Source: Cichorium intybus (taxonomy: Eukaryota > Streptophyta > Magnoliopsida > Asterales > Asteraceae). From it: a stretch of DNA of 64,000 nucleotides. The DNA lies in contig CM042014.1 of the NCBI GenBank assembly GCA_023525715.1, positions 20,686,063 through 20,750,062 on the forward strand, in the 5' to 3' direction. This document shows positions 18,619-31,156 of this stretch, piece by piece; the stretch's first letter is position 1, and every line of letters starts with the position of its first letter. The translations under genes and the position numbers were made by a program. The notes under the pieces are model-generated. The model made no database searches. It saw only the letters and a program-made list of their open reading frames with translations, and was not told where the DNA came from.

Positions 18619-21600
18619 ATGGTTGTGAATGTGATCAAATGGAGACCATGGCCGCCGCTTCTTTCAAAGAAATACAAGGTGAAATTGGTGGTGAAGAAGA
18701 TGGAGGGGGGAAACTGTGATCCTGTGCATGCTGACCCAGATAAGGATAACCATCGGGCTGTGGAAATCAGGTGGAAGGGACCCAAGATCACCTTGAGTTC
18801 TTTTAGGAGAACAGTCAAGAGGAATTTCACAAGGGAGGAGAAGGTTATTGAGCCAAACGGTGTCGTTCAATGGGATGAAGAGTTTCATTCGATTTGTACC
18901 CTCTCTGGTTCTAAAGACAATGCGTTTAATCCATGGGAGATTGGTTTTACCGTCTTGAGTGTGAGTTTCTTGATTTCCCCCTTTTATTTTCTTTAATTGC
19001 TATTTTTTTAGGTTTAATATTATTTTATTTCGAACCCCTTTTCATGCTTCATGATTTAATTCCAACTATATTACATTGAATTGCATCAAGAATATTTGAT
19101 TTGGTTTTAAATTCGAAAATCTTCACACTTCCTTGATAGGTATCTTGTGTTTTCCTTTTGTCATGCTGTGTATGCACATATACATACGCTTACGCCATAT
19201 CTGTATTTTTATACACACATTTCGTAATTAGGGTTTGATTTGTCGCGTTGGCATTGCCCTAATCTACAGGGTTTTTGCGATGTTGTCTATCAAATGAAAT
19301 TTTAGTAGCAGATCGTGTCAAAGAAAGAGCTACATTCCGACTTTGAATCTAAACCTGATTATTTTTCAGATAAATAACAACAAATTCATAGTATTGCTCT
19401 TTGTCAAGAAAAGACGATACACAAGTACACAACTCTTTTAGGGATCAAATGGAGCACTTCAAATAACAAAGGAATGCAAATTATAACCATTTGACCATTT
19501 TTCTTAATGTTGATGTCCTATGCCTTGGTACTTAACTTATTTCAAATCTTTCCAGTCTATTTTGAGATTCTATTGGTACATGATGCCGAAAGCCCTAGTT
19601 TAGCTTGTGAATTTTAATGGATGACATATAATAAATCGCCGCATTATACGTGTCCTTATTTGTCGCATTGTCTATATAAGTAAGTCACTCCGAGTCTCCG
19701 ACCAATTTATAAGTTGTGTATATAACTTATTATGAGATAATAGATTTACTGCATACCGTAGCACAGCAAATCTAACCATAAAATAACCGAACCTTGTGCT
19801 TTTTACCACAAGCATGACCCTGGTGCACATTGTATATAACCAATCCTCCCACATGAATCTTTTTATTTATTTTTTGCAGGGATTAAACCCAGGACCGAAG
19901 AACAAGGTTCCTGTAATTGGAACAGCTTCTTTAAATCTTGCTGAATTTGCTTCTACTGCTGAAGAAAAAGACCTCGAGCTCACAATTCCTCTCACCATTG
20001 CATGTGGACCCACCGAGCCTCGTCCCTCTCTTCATGTATGCCACCTTTACATTTTTATCATCTATATTTATTGAAACATTTGTGGTTTTGTAATCTTGAT
20101 GTTTGTTTTACAGATACAACTTAGTTTAATGGAGTTGACAGGCGATCAAGAACCATCAGAACCAACACAGAGTCAAAGTCAAACATCAGAAGGTTCATCA
20201 GGGGAGAAAGACGAGCTTTCTGCTCTCAAAGCCGGATTAAGAAAAGTCAAAATCTTTACAGAATACGTTTCAATAAGGCGAGGAAAGAAAACCTCGCGTG
20301 AAGATGATCAAGAAAGTAGAAGCGAAGAGGGCGATTACTCCTACCGTTTTGATTCAGAATCACTTGAGGAATCTGAAGAAGGCGAATCAAATGAAGTCAA
20401 AGAAGACGACACCAGTTTCAGAAAGTCATTCAGTTATGGTACATTAGCCTATGCAAATTGTACTACCGGGTCACTTTATGAAGACGGTGTTTATTACAGT
20501 AACCGTAAATCTGACGTGTGTTGTTCACAAAACGATGATTCAACCGCTTCTGTTTCTGAACCGTATGTTGTTCAGAATCCCAAACGCAGTATTCTTCCAT
20601 GGAAGAAACGAAAACTGAATCTAAGATCACCAAAAACAAAAGGCGAACCACTGTTGAAGAAAGCATATGCTGAAGAAGGCGGTGATGACATTGACTTTGA
20701 CCGGCGCCAGCTCAGCTCTGACAAATGGTGTAATGTGAACAAAGAAGGTGTGAATCGATGTGTATCCGAATTTGGTGATGATAGTTTTGCGGTTGGGAAT
20801 TGGGAAGAAAGGGAGATAGTGAGCCGTGACAGGTCAATGAAAATTCGGGCAGATGTTTTCTTTGCTTCGATTGACCAACGGAGTGAACGGGCAGCCGGAG
20901 AGAGCGCGTGCACCGCCCTTGTGGCGGTGATTGCTGATTGGTTCCAAAGTAACCGTGATCTTATGCCAATTAAGTCCCAACTTGATTCCTTGATTCATGA
21001 AGGTTCGCTAGAGTGGCGAAAATTATGTGAAAATGAAACTTACAGAATCCGGTTTCCCGATAAGCATTTTGATCTTGAATCCGTTCTTGAAGCGAATTTA
21101 CGCCCGTTGTCCGTTGTTCCCGGGAAATCTTTTATCGGGTTTTTCCACCCGGAAGAAGTTGACGAGGGTAGTTTTGACTTTTTGCATGGGGCGATGTCTT
21201 TCGATGCTATGTGGGATGAGATTAGCCGTGAGTCGGAGTTTAATAACAACGGTGAACCACGGGTTTATATCGTGAGCTGGAATGATCATTTTTTTGTGTT
21301 GAAAGTTGACTCTGATGCGTATTATATTATTGATACTTTAGGAGAAAGGTTGTTTGAGGGATGTAATCAAGCTTATATCTTGAAGTTTGACCGAAACACG
21401 GTAATTTATGAACTTCCGGCGTCTGATTCTGATGGGTCAACGAGAAAGTCAACTACTGAAAACCCGGAAACCGTCAAGAATCAGAGTGAAAGTGTTGTTT
21501 GTGAGGGGAAAGAATCTTGTAAGGAGTATATTAAAAGATTCTTGGCCGCCATTCCTATTAGAGAACTGCAAGCAGATATGAAGAAAGGTTTGCTTTCTTC

Positions 21601-21742
21601 ACCGCTTCATCACAGGCTACAGATTGAGTTTCACTACACTCGGTTACAACCACCACCTGCCGCCACGAACTCTGACCCGGTCCCCGCCACTGCCAGCTCA
21701 GCACTTGGAGAGGATGAGCCAGCAAACCCGGTTGCCACGTAG
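18619..21742 (+). CDS. NT-C2 (EEIG1/EHBP1-type N-terminal C2) domain protein, 3 exons, 708 aa
   Basis: Exons 18619-18960, 19880-20035 and 20114-21742 join in frame (114+52+542 aa). Donors are AGT|gtgagt and CAT|gtatgc; acceptors are tttgcag and ttttacag. The start is ATG 18619 (MVVNVIKWRPWPPLLSKKYK); an in-frame TTG just before it is not a start. Residues 1-165 form an NT-C2 domain, a lipid- or membrane-associated C2 variant shared with animal EEIG1/EHBP1 and plant PMI1. Then come an acidic Ser/Glu-rich linker (~170-400) and a conserved C-terminal region (RADVFFASIDQRSERAAGES, HFFVLKVDSDAYYIIDTLGE, LQADMKKGLLSSPLHHRLQI). That plan matches a small plant family (Arabidopsis At5g04860/At3g11760 type) without an assigned biochemical role. 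Intron 1 is 919 bp, intron 2 is 78 bp. The gene looks intact. A role in membrane or cytoskeletal organisation is inference from the domain. Confidence 0.9.
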
Positions 21743-21839
21743 GATAGTTTCTCACAGTATGCGAGTTTTAGGTTTTAAAGTTAAAGTTCTTAGTTTTTTT
21801 TTGAACGTGTTCATAGTTTTTTTATGTTAAGAATCTTGA

Positions 21840-22420
21840 ATGGAAAGTGAAAGGGAATCGCAAGTGTGTAGTCTCTGTTTCCATCTTTGCAAATGAATAT
21901 GTTGACTGTTTTGGTCAACTTTTTTTTTTTGTTCGAATTGTGTTGTTTGATTCCGAATTTCCAACTGTCATGACATGAACCCACTTTCTGATTCCAATTC
22001 CCAACTTGATGGTAATTGGTGGTTTTCTGTTGATTCTCGAATGCAAATGTTTACCACACCATTCATTTGATTGGCGGAGATGAATATTTTTTTGCTTTTT
22101 GGTCAGCTTTTTCATTCAACAACTGTCTTGTCTTGATTTGAATCCCACTTTCTGATTCATATTCCACCTGAGGGTAATTGGCGTTTCTGAAGGATTCTCC
22201 AATGGTGATAACTGTTTTTGGTAACCATGTGATTCGTGTTTGTTCAAATGAAGATGCTGACTTTTTGTTGAACTTTTTTTGTGTACCACCAATGTGTGGT
22301 CTGATTCAAGTTGTCCTGATATGAAATCACTTTCTGATTCCAATTTCCAAGTTGAGTCCAATTGGTGCTTGTAAGGATTCTGGTCTGGTTTTGTGATGAT
22401 TGTTTTAGGTTACCATGTGA
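21840..22420. repeat. Three diverged tandem copies of a ~170-bp unit behind the NT-C2 gene
   Basis: CACTTTCTGATTC recurs at about 21983, 22147 and 22328. Each copy is preceded by a TGTC(A/T)TGA-like or CCTGATATGAA block and followed by (A/C)AATTGG(T/C)G. Each unit also has GATG(A/C)TGACTTTTTG-like T-rich sequence. The units overlap the likely 3' UTR and flank of the upstream gene. Confidence 0.6.
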
Positions 22421-24199
22421 TTCAATTTAATATCTTTGTATATTATGCATTGAAATTTACACCTTATACGGTAAATATCTTTCACAGATAAGATAGAATC
22501 TTTTAGGGCGTTTTAACAGTATTCCATATAATTTGGCATTGTTTTAAATACAATGCACATGGTACAACTTGTGATGCACTAAAAGCGGTAACGTCTTGCT
22601 TAGTATGCCGATAAACATCCTAGGTGGTTGCTTTTAAATTATGTATATGGTACAACCCTTTGATGCACAAAGGGACAAGTGCCAAACGTACGAAATAGAT
22701 CTTCTTTTACGAAGGGACGAATATTATATTCTTTATCACATGATAACAATTTTGAATTCTATTTTGACTTTGTCCTTTTCATTGTGTGTGAGAACTGGTC
22801 AAAGATTTACCAACAATGCATGATTCATTATCTACTCATGTACATGGTGTTTGGTATACAATAAATGAAGTATGAATGACAATCTATTAATTTGCTAAGT
22901 TCAGGTGGTATTGCGTAGGACTCTCAAGACTCTATTTTCTTTTTGTTCAGGTGACACCTTTTGTGTCACTAATTCACTCATGGTTGAATTTTAAGTGATT
23001 TTAGTCTTTGTCGTCTAGCAGTTACCTTGTGCTTGCGAAATACAATTATCAAGTTAGACTCTAATTTTTGCAATTTCCTTTGCTTACGAAAATGATCCTA
23101 TATGTACATTGGCTGCTATCGTGGTTGATATTGGACTATGGGCATCTCAATGACCTTTTATATCTGCAATTAATTTAAATTAACACATAATAGGTATTTT
23201 TCATATATCCCAAAAAATATATCAATAATTAGTTAGGAACTCACTTTTATATTACAATTACAATCTTGGCTAGTTACCAAAAAGATAGATACCATCATTT
23301 ATTCATCTATTTGATTAACAACAATGTCACCCTAACAAATTTGATAAATCATTTTGTGTTAGACTGAATATAAAAGTATTATAGTATTGTATTTGGTGGT
23401 GAATCAAGGTTCTAATATTCGTTTTTATTACCATAACAATTCAATGGATGCTTTACTATACTAACGAATATTTGTTCATTTATTATTTTTTAGACGACAA
23501 AACACGATTTAAAACTTATGTGGGTTACTTTGCTTTCATATTCAAGATGGAAAAGACCATTTCTATTAAAAAAAAATTCCACTGTGAATGTGATTCTGTA
23601 TTTCACCGAGTATAATTGTATAAATACATGATACAATATAACAAACAATCCTAGATATTTGGAAAATATATCGAAACAAATCAAATACAAATAATGAAAT
23701 AAAGTCTATCGAAACAATCAAATACAAATATAAAGGTTACCTATTAGTCCGTTTTAGTTGCCATCGATGGAGTCAATTGTAAGGCAAAATTTGTCGTACC
23801 GTTACATACAATATAATACGATGGAGACCATGCATACGTTCATCCAGGGGGTCATGCACAACCACATACTTGTATCGGATAAAAGATTTACAATCCTGTA
23901 TAGTTAAGATATTGAAGTGTGTAACACTTGCAAATTTGAGGTATAAATTTTAACCCTTGTGTAAAAATAGATTTTTAAATTTTAGTTAAAATAATAATAT
24001 AATAATTTTAAGTTTCGAATCTAGCTAAATGAAAATAATTAAATTGAGAATTTAAATAGCTGATAGGTGATACTTGAAGTTGAAAGCATTAAGATTAGGA
24101 ATTACTGAATGACACTTGAGAAAAATTATTTAATTAGAATATGAACTTAATCTGTGAGAATTTTAACATTTATGATTGAATTAGAAGATAAGAGACTAG
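22421..24199. other. Intergenic DNA, nothing recognised
   Basis: AT-rich with no conserved reading frame. A short partial repeat of ATG(C/T)A(C/T)ATGGTACAAC occurs at about 22551 and 22640. Confidence 0.45.
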
Positions 24200-24218
24200 A
24201 TTAACTAGAACTTTTTTT

Positions 24219-25301
24219 ACTTGATTAACTAGAACTTGGACCAAAATTTCTAATATATTAACTTGTTAGGGTTGAGTTATGAATTTCAAGACTTGCATGA
24301 AAATTATGAGTTATTTGGGAAACAAAGTGGAAACTTAACATGTCAAGGAACAAGAGACCAAACTTATGAGCTTAAACCCCCCAATATCTCTCATTCTCTT
24401 TTGTTGGATGTTGGATGTGGGAAAGAAACAAAGAGAATTGATTTTGAGTGTGCAATGGTATATTGGAAGAAAAGCTTTTAACGTTCATATTTCCATTTTA
24501 AATTCGGATTTCTATGATAAATTGTGTTGTGGTTTAGATTGTAGATTTGTATAACATGATTCTATCATAAATCTAGAAGCACGAGTTCAATTTGAGTTTA
24601 TAAGCTTCTTATCGAGTTTTTAAGCTTTAAGTTTTGAGATGTATGTTTTGATTCATTTGAAATCCGGAGCCGTCACAAAAAATAGAAGTGAATCAGGTAA
24701 AATATAACTTTAATGTATTAATAACTTTATTTCGTTTTACATATTATTTGACATATATAATATTAATTTAATATGTTAAGGGGCAAAATTTGTCAATTAT
24801 AGAAATTAATGTATAACTTTTTTTACATGATTAACTAGAACTTGGACCAAAATTTCTAATATATTAACTTGTTAAATATAACTTTAATGTATTAGTAACT
24901 TTATTTCGTTTTACATATTATTTGACATATATAATATTAATTTAATATGTTAAGGTGCAAAATTTGTCAATTATAGAAACTAACGTATAACTTCTTTTAC
25001 TTGATTAATATAAATTGGACCAAAATTTCTAATATATTTACTTGTTAGGGTTGAGTTATGAATTTCAAGACTTGCACGAAAATTATGAGTTATTTGGGAA
25101 ACAAATTGGAAACTTAACATGTCAAGGAACAAGAGACCAAACTTATGAGCTTAAACCCCCAATATCTCTCATTCTCTTTTGTTGGATGTTGGATGTAGAA
25201 AAGAAACAAGGATAATCGATTTTGAGGGTGCAATGGTATATTGGAAGAAAAGCTTATAACGTTCATATTTCCATTTTAAATTCGGATTTCTATGATAAAT
25301 T

Positions 25302-25312
<11 letters not shown>
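24219..25312. repeat. Duplicated ~310-bp block around a tandem ~173-bp duplication
   Basis: The block from GGACCAAAATTTCTAATATA to GATAAATTGTGTTGTGGT is present at about 24238-24534 and again at about 25018-25312, with few differences. Between them a ~173-bp segment starting AATATAACTTTAATGTATTA occurs twice in tandem (about 24701-24872 and 24873-25043). The second of these runs straight into the second large block, so the pattern arose by successive unequal duplications. No coding function recognised. Confidence 0.8.
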
Positions 25313-26460
<1,148 letters not shown>

Positions 26461-26499
26461 GGCTATTTTCGTTCCCTGAATATGCTAGTCAGTCGTCAT

Positions 26500-27130
26500 T
26501 TAGTGAAGAGTCCTAAAGCATACCAGCAGTAAAGTGAACCTCTTAATTAAAGTGTTATTCGAAGCTAGCGAAGTTCTTTCTTTCACGGCACCTATCTCGA
26601 TTCTTAAACAACCTCTAGCGTCCGGTCGAGTCAGCTTCTCTCCTTTATTCATACATCTCTTACTCGAATGGAAATTTCCTAATAGTCAAGGTAGGACGAA
26701 GAATAACATTAGTGGGTATAAGGAGAAGTAGTAGGAGAAAGAGTGCGTGAAGCGTCGATCGATCATAGAAACGATGGCAGCGGCACGAGGAGTTAACAAC
26801 CGAACGTGCTGCAACCTAGAGATTTATTCTCCCTAACGGTCGACCTTAGTCTCACTCCTCAGCTCGACGGTTGTAGCACTTGTCCGAGTAAAAGATCAAA
26901 CAAAAACGGACTAAGTCTAATACCGTATATGACGACTAATCTCATTCTCGGCCAATGTCGTATGTGATGATCAATCTCTTTCTCAACTTGTTGACTTAAC
27001 GGTTTGACTATTCCACTCGTGCTTCTTAAAAGGAAAGAAAGAGCTCGACTATTAAGGAGAGGGAGTCTCAGATGTTGCTTTGAGTATACCAACGACAACA
27101 AATGCTTTCGCCTTGAGTTTTGGATATCGA
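26500..27130. other. Possible mitochondrial DNA insert (NUMT)
   Basis: This stretch has a more even base composition than its AT-rich flanks, and its texture (CTCGATTCTTAAACAACC, AAAGAAAGAGCTCGACTATT) resembles plant mitochondrial intergenic DNA. No mitochondrial gene is recognised in it, so the call rests on composition and impression only. Confidence 0.3.
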
Positions 27131-27543
27131 ATGACATATATATTTTGGGATCTTATAAAAAAATCCTTATCTGCATATGATTTGTGTTATTTAAAACGTT
27201 AATGTACCACGTTACTACATTATTATATTTTAATGTTACGTACTACTAGTTTTTGCAGTTAAAAAATATTTTTTTTATTAATTAAATATATTGATGTTAC
27301 ATTACTGCAATTAATGACAATTTTGGTAAATGAAATATTTTGTATCTCAATCAAGTAAAGGCATAATGACAATTTTGTAAAATGAAATATTTTATCATAA
27401 ATAAGATAAAGTATAAGGGTGAAGTAGATATCAATAATACTGAAAAATAACATAAACGGGAGTATTGTCAACAAGGAAGTGAAACAAGATATATGTAAGA
27501 GGTTGTGTTGTTATGTCCAATTATTAGGTACTAGAAAAAACAC

Positions 27544-27589
27544 AGATATCGTAGTCAAATTACTATTTCATAGTCAAATTACGATATCT
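27544..27589. promoter_or_regulatory. 46-bp palindrome with a nested direct repeat upstream of the small peptide gene
   Basis: AGATATCGTA (27544-27553) is inverted as TACGATATCT (27580-27589), and TAGTCAAATTAC occurs twice in direct orientation (27552-27563, 27571-27582), 19 bp apart. It sits 17 bp upstream of the TATA box and about 80 bp upstream of the ATG. Regulatory function is inference from symmetry and position. Confidence 0.4.
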
Positions 27590-27605
27590 CGCAATTGCTT
27601 AATTG

Positions 27606-27614
27606 TTATATAAA
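27606..27614 (+). promoter_or_regulatory. TATA box of the small peptide gene
   Basis: TATATAAAG lies 53 bp before the ATG at 27667, a normal core-promoter distance leaving a short 5' leader. Confidence 0.5.
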
Positions 27615-27666
27615 GGCTTCTCATCATCTTGCTTTCCACTTCAGTAAAAAATCAATTCGTCAGAAA

Positions 27667-27846
27667 ATGGCATTTGACATTGCAAAGATGAAGATTGCTA
27701 TATCTATTTTACTATTAACTCATTTCCTCAAGTGTGAGCTTGGATTTTCTATACACGACCCCCTACCGGATAAAATGCCCGAGGATATATTTGAAGCGAT
27801 AAAGAATGTCAAAGACGACAACCGTCGAGACTCACAAAAAACATGA
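27667..27846 (+). CDS. Candidate small secreted peptide, 59 aa
   Basis: The frame begins MAFDIAKMKIAISILLLTHF and continues LKCELGFSIHDPLPDKMPED. It has a short basic N-terminus, a hydrophobic core (IAISILLLTHFL, about residues 10-21) and small/polar residues after it, the shape of a signal peptide. The mature part would be about 35 residues, acidic then basic, with no further Cys, so it is not a defensin or thionin. A TATA box and a symmetrical element lie directly upstream, and AATAAA at about 28081 could serve as poly(A) signal. No known family was recognised. It could be a real signalling peptide gene, the first exon of a longer gene, or a chance frame. Confidence 0.4.
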   Translation: MAFDIAKMKIAISILLLTHFLKCELGFSIHDPLPDKMPEDIFEAIKNVKDDNRRDSQKT

Positions 27847-28331
27847 GAACTAGATGAATGTGTAGAGTTCCTTTGTACATAATTTCAAACAAATTGGTAA
27901 TGGGTCAAAGATACAAAAAAAAACACTTAAAAGGAAGTTAAATGAGTTGAGAGTACAAAAGCATAAATTTCCAACTTTGTAAAAAAACAATGCCGCCTAA
28001 CAGATGTTGTAGGAATCAGAGGGAGTTTCATTGCCCGAGAAAAGGCAATGTATCCATCACAATTTCTGGATTTGTGGCCAAATAAATAACATTGTAATGA
28101 ATGTAATGCCCGTATTTTATGTCCCTTTTATGCATGTGTTAAAAAGTTCTTTGAACAACTTCTCAATTTAAGGTAACTTCTTTCATTAAAACCATTACAT
28201 AATAGGTTCTGTGTACATAACACGAGACATATTACTATCTACTTTATATTAAACTTGTATTTCGAAGAGAGGGTTGTTAGGGGCAACTTAGCACATTCAT
28301 CTTGTACTTCAAACAACTCCAGTAGTTTCAA

Positions 28332-28860
28332 TTAATTCAAACACAGTCTCAATGAACCCACTTTGCTCCTATAGTGTAGCTCCAGGCCTACATCCCTCTT
28401 CGAGCATTGACATTGACTTGACAAATTTTGAGTGTCTTCAACCATTGTAATAACGAGAATTTGCATATTGTAAAGCCATACCTTTCTTTGCTCATCAAGT
28501 TCTTCATTGCTAAATGGGACTGCAAGTATAGGCAGTTGTCTTTGCACCCACCGATAAGCGCTCGTGAATTGAAACACAATACTATGCATGAGTTCTTGCA
28601 GTCTCGTAAACAATGAAGTTAACTCATGATCAAGCTGGTCTGCTGGCGACGACTGAAAACATGGTGACTTTTATCAAACAATGTTATATTTATAAACAAT
28701 TTACACAACGACTAACTAATGCTAACATTTTATTACTCAAACGGTGTAACGAAAGTAATTTTCTATAAATTAATTAACATAATACATGTAAACTTACTAC
28801 CAATGATAAATTGTTGTCATTATCCCCCGTTTTGTTTCAGAGCTTCAGAGAAAACGCTTA
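28332..28860 (-). pseudogene. Spliced fragment of an unknown gene
   Basis: On the minus strand a 171-base exon (28652-28482) has acceptor gttttcag and donor AAAG|gtatgg and reads SSPADQLDHELTSLFTRLQE, LMHSIVFQFTSAYRWVQRQL and PILAVPFSNEELDEQRK. An upstream exon ending GGTA|gtaagt at 28798 reads GDNDNNLSLV and joins in phase. The exon is a multiple of three and has no stop, with a mixed amphipathic pattern, so it looks like true coding sequence. No start, no end and no known domain could be found. It may be a degenerate gene or a gene fragment carried by a transposon. Confidence 0.4.
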
Positions 28861-29082
28861 TGAATAACTTATGTGGCAAATGAAGAAAATAAAAGACAAC
28901 GTTTAAATATTTGATGTTTTTATCAGGCTTGGTTCATCGGCCCATGGGCCAGATTTTGGCAGCCCAGACAAGTTTTTGCAGCCCAAAGTAGAGATTTTCG
29001 CAGGCCTTGTATGTGTTTCATAGCCCCAATAGATGAAACGATGTCGTTTTGGACACTTCAATTTTTTCACAGGTAGCCATGA

Positions 29083-29111
29083 GATTTTCGCAGGTGTGAC
29101 CTGCGAAAATC
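29083..29111. repeat. Perfect 13-bp hairpin with 3-nt loop
   Basis: GATTTTCGCAGGT (29083-29095), loop GTG, ACCTGCGAAAATC (29099-29111). Another copy of GATTTTCGCAGG occurs at about 28992. Just upstream are paired GGCCCATGGGCC-type motifs (about 28938), resembling plant site II promoter elements. Confidence 0.6.
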
Positions 29112-29437
29112 ATGACAATTTTGGTTATGATTGTTTTTTATTTTTATTTTTTGGAAAACTTTTTCACTAATTAACCTACTTTATCATATTTTATGTATAA
29201 AATGATAAAAAAAACTATATTCTTGTAAGAATTTAGTGAAATAAGAGTAAATATCTAAAATTAGGTTCAGTGAACGAGTAGATAGGCAATATTATTTATC
29301 GTTTCTATGCCAAGTCTTTTAGCATCATGTAAGGAACTGATCATCCAATATTTACAAACAATTGCCTTGGATAGATTATAAATTTTATATTGATACATTT
29401 GTTGTGTTTTGGAATAAACTAATTATGAGATACCTCA

Positions 29438-29778
29438 TTAGAGGTGTATGAAGCGCTTAACAAGTTATAAGTTATAACCGGTCTCGGGTCTAATTTTTAT
29501 TTTTCTCAGTGACCGATCTCAAGCCTTAACCGGGTCTGGTCATAAAATGGCATAACCGGTCCTAGGTTAACAAGTTCCCGGCTGGGCCTATCTTAACTTG
29601 ATTTTTAAGATATATATAAAAATAAAAATTAAAAAGAAAGAAAGCTATCAAACAAACCGGATTTCTTAACCGGGGCCCATAATTGATGCGTCGTAACTTG
29701 TCTTGAGTTCAATTAACCGCTAACTCATCGGGCTCTTCTGGATCCAGTTCAATTAACCGGACCTCTTGCCCACCTCTG
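29438..29778. mobile_element. hAT-type MITE, ~340 bp
   Basis: Ends are TAGAGGTG (29438) and CACCTCTG (29778), inverted copies of the common plant hAT terminus. The interior has repeated AACCGG motifs in both orientations (29477, 29529, 29552, 29656, 29735), typical hAT subterminal repeats. The flanks ACCTCATT and ACCTCACA agree at six of eight positions, as a decayed 8-bp target duplication would. No coding region. Confidence 0.6.
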
Positions 29779-30415
29779 ACCTCACAATCGATACATTTTA
29801 AAGTTACAAGCCTTTAATCAACTTTTTTAACGTTTTAAATTGTACAACTCTCGAACTATTGTATCACATATATACCAATTCCGCACATACACTTGCAGTT
29901 ATAACCTATAAATAATGAGATAATTTAATAGGAAACAGGCATCGGGCCAGGCCCAGTTAATTTTATATTGGTGATTTGGTGTTGCCAATTATTGGACATA
30001 CGTAAGCCTTTAGCCCTTTACACGTTAACCTTACATAAGTGGGTAAACCGTAAACGTAAACAATTTTGACGTCCATGACCTTGACATGAGCACATAATAT
30101 ACGTGAAATATTATGAAAAACAATTGTAACAAGCAATCATAAAAACCCATAAAACTTAAAATTGGGTAAGAGTTCATCATGTTTACCCGACGATGGATCA
30201 GGATCACATACACGAAACAGTTAGTTTGCATAAAAAATGTCTAGCCTTATTATTGCAAAAATCAAACCAGTAAGATATAAGATATATACAACAAATTAAT
30301 GCATTTCAAAATCTACAGTATATCATAAATGAACAAAATGTAAACTTACAAGACCACGATCAAATCATATAGGACCGTTCATTTGAACTAACCCAAAAAG
30401 ATCACGATAAATCAA

Positions 30416-30961
30416 TCAATCTCGCCTCCTTGCAAGCGGGACCACCTCAGCCAAAGGTGTCGAGAGTGGCGTCGGAAGTGGAGATGTTCGACAATTCGGG
30501 CACGTGGGGTTTAACCGCAACCATGGATCAACACATTTGACATGAAAAAGGTGGCCACAATCTGGAAGTTGTCTAAGAACATCACTCCCCTTATAATCGC
30601 CCAAACAAATAGAACAACACGTTGAAAAGCCCGAATCTCTTTTATTGATCTTGGCATCTTTGTAAAGCATAGTAGGGTAGCTCAAAAGTGTCTCGTCATC
30701 AAGACCCACATCGACCACACAGTGGGTCGAGTCAGGCTGACCCAGAGCTGCACCCAGACTGTTTCTTTGAGCCCGAATATGGGCTAGTGATGGTGATGGT
30801 GATGTTTGTGTGGTTCGGTTACAAAAGTAAGAAGCTAGTGTGATTGTCATGATAAGCAAAAGCATCCCGACTGAGATCCCGATCCCGTATCCGAACCCGC
30901 TGATGTTTTGTGACCCGAGAAACCCGCCGGAGTTGGGATCGGGTGGTGCAGTGGTGTTCAT
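30416..30961 (-). CDS. RING-H2 finger E3 ubiquitin ligase, ATL family, 181 aa
   Basis: The start is the ATG at 30961 (MNTTAPPDPNSGGFLGSQNI). The open frame extends 65 codons upstream, but that part lacks family character, and ATL proteins start shortly before their membrane segment. A hydrophobic segment (about residues 24-46, GIGISVGMLLLIMTITLASY) anchors the protein. The GLD motif is at about 86-88 (VGLDDETLLSYPTMLYKDAK). The RING-H2 is complete: C116, C119, C135, H137, H140, C143, C154, C157, with spacing C-x2-C-x15-C-x-H-x2-H-x2-C-x10-C-x2-C. It is an intronless gene like most ATLs and closest in layout to the ATL68-71 group. RING-H2 proteins recruit E2 enzymes to ubiquitinate targets; the substrate is unknown. 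It looks functional. Confidence 0.93.
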   Translation of the reverse strand: MNTTAPPDPNSGGFLGSQNISGFGYGIGISVGMLLLIMTITLASYFCNRTTQTSPSPSLAHIRAQRNSLGAALGQPDSTHCVVDVGLDDETLLSYPTMLYKDAKINKRDSGFSTCCSICLGDYKGSDVLRQLPDCGHLFHVKCVDPWLRLNPTCPNCRTSPLPTPLSTPLAEVVPLARRRD

Positions 30962-31156
30962 CTTTCTTGTTTTGGTGTATTGAGAAAATGGTATCGAACA
31001 GAAGGATAAAGGAAGAGGGGGAATGAAATGTAGGTCTTCGCCAGCCAATTTTGTGGGTGAAAACCGGTGAAATAGGTATTTGGTGGGGCTATATTTTGAA
31101 ATATTGTTTTCATATTTGAAAGTCAACTGCAACGTAAAGAGGGGATCAAATTGCAA

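Noticed and set aside
30962..31156. N-terminal extension of the RING-H2 frame starting at 31156
   Set aside because: It has no family similarity; the ATG at 30961 gives the normal ATL layout with the membrane segment near the N-terminus.
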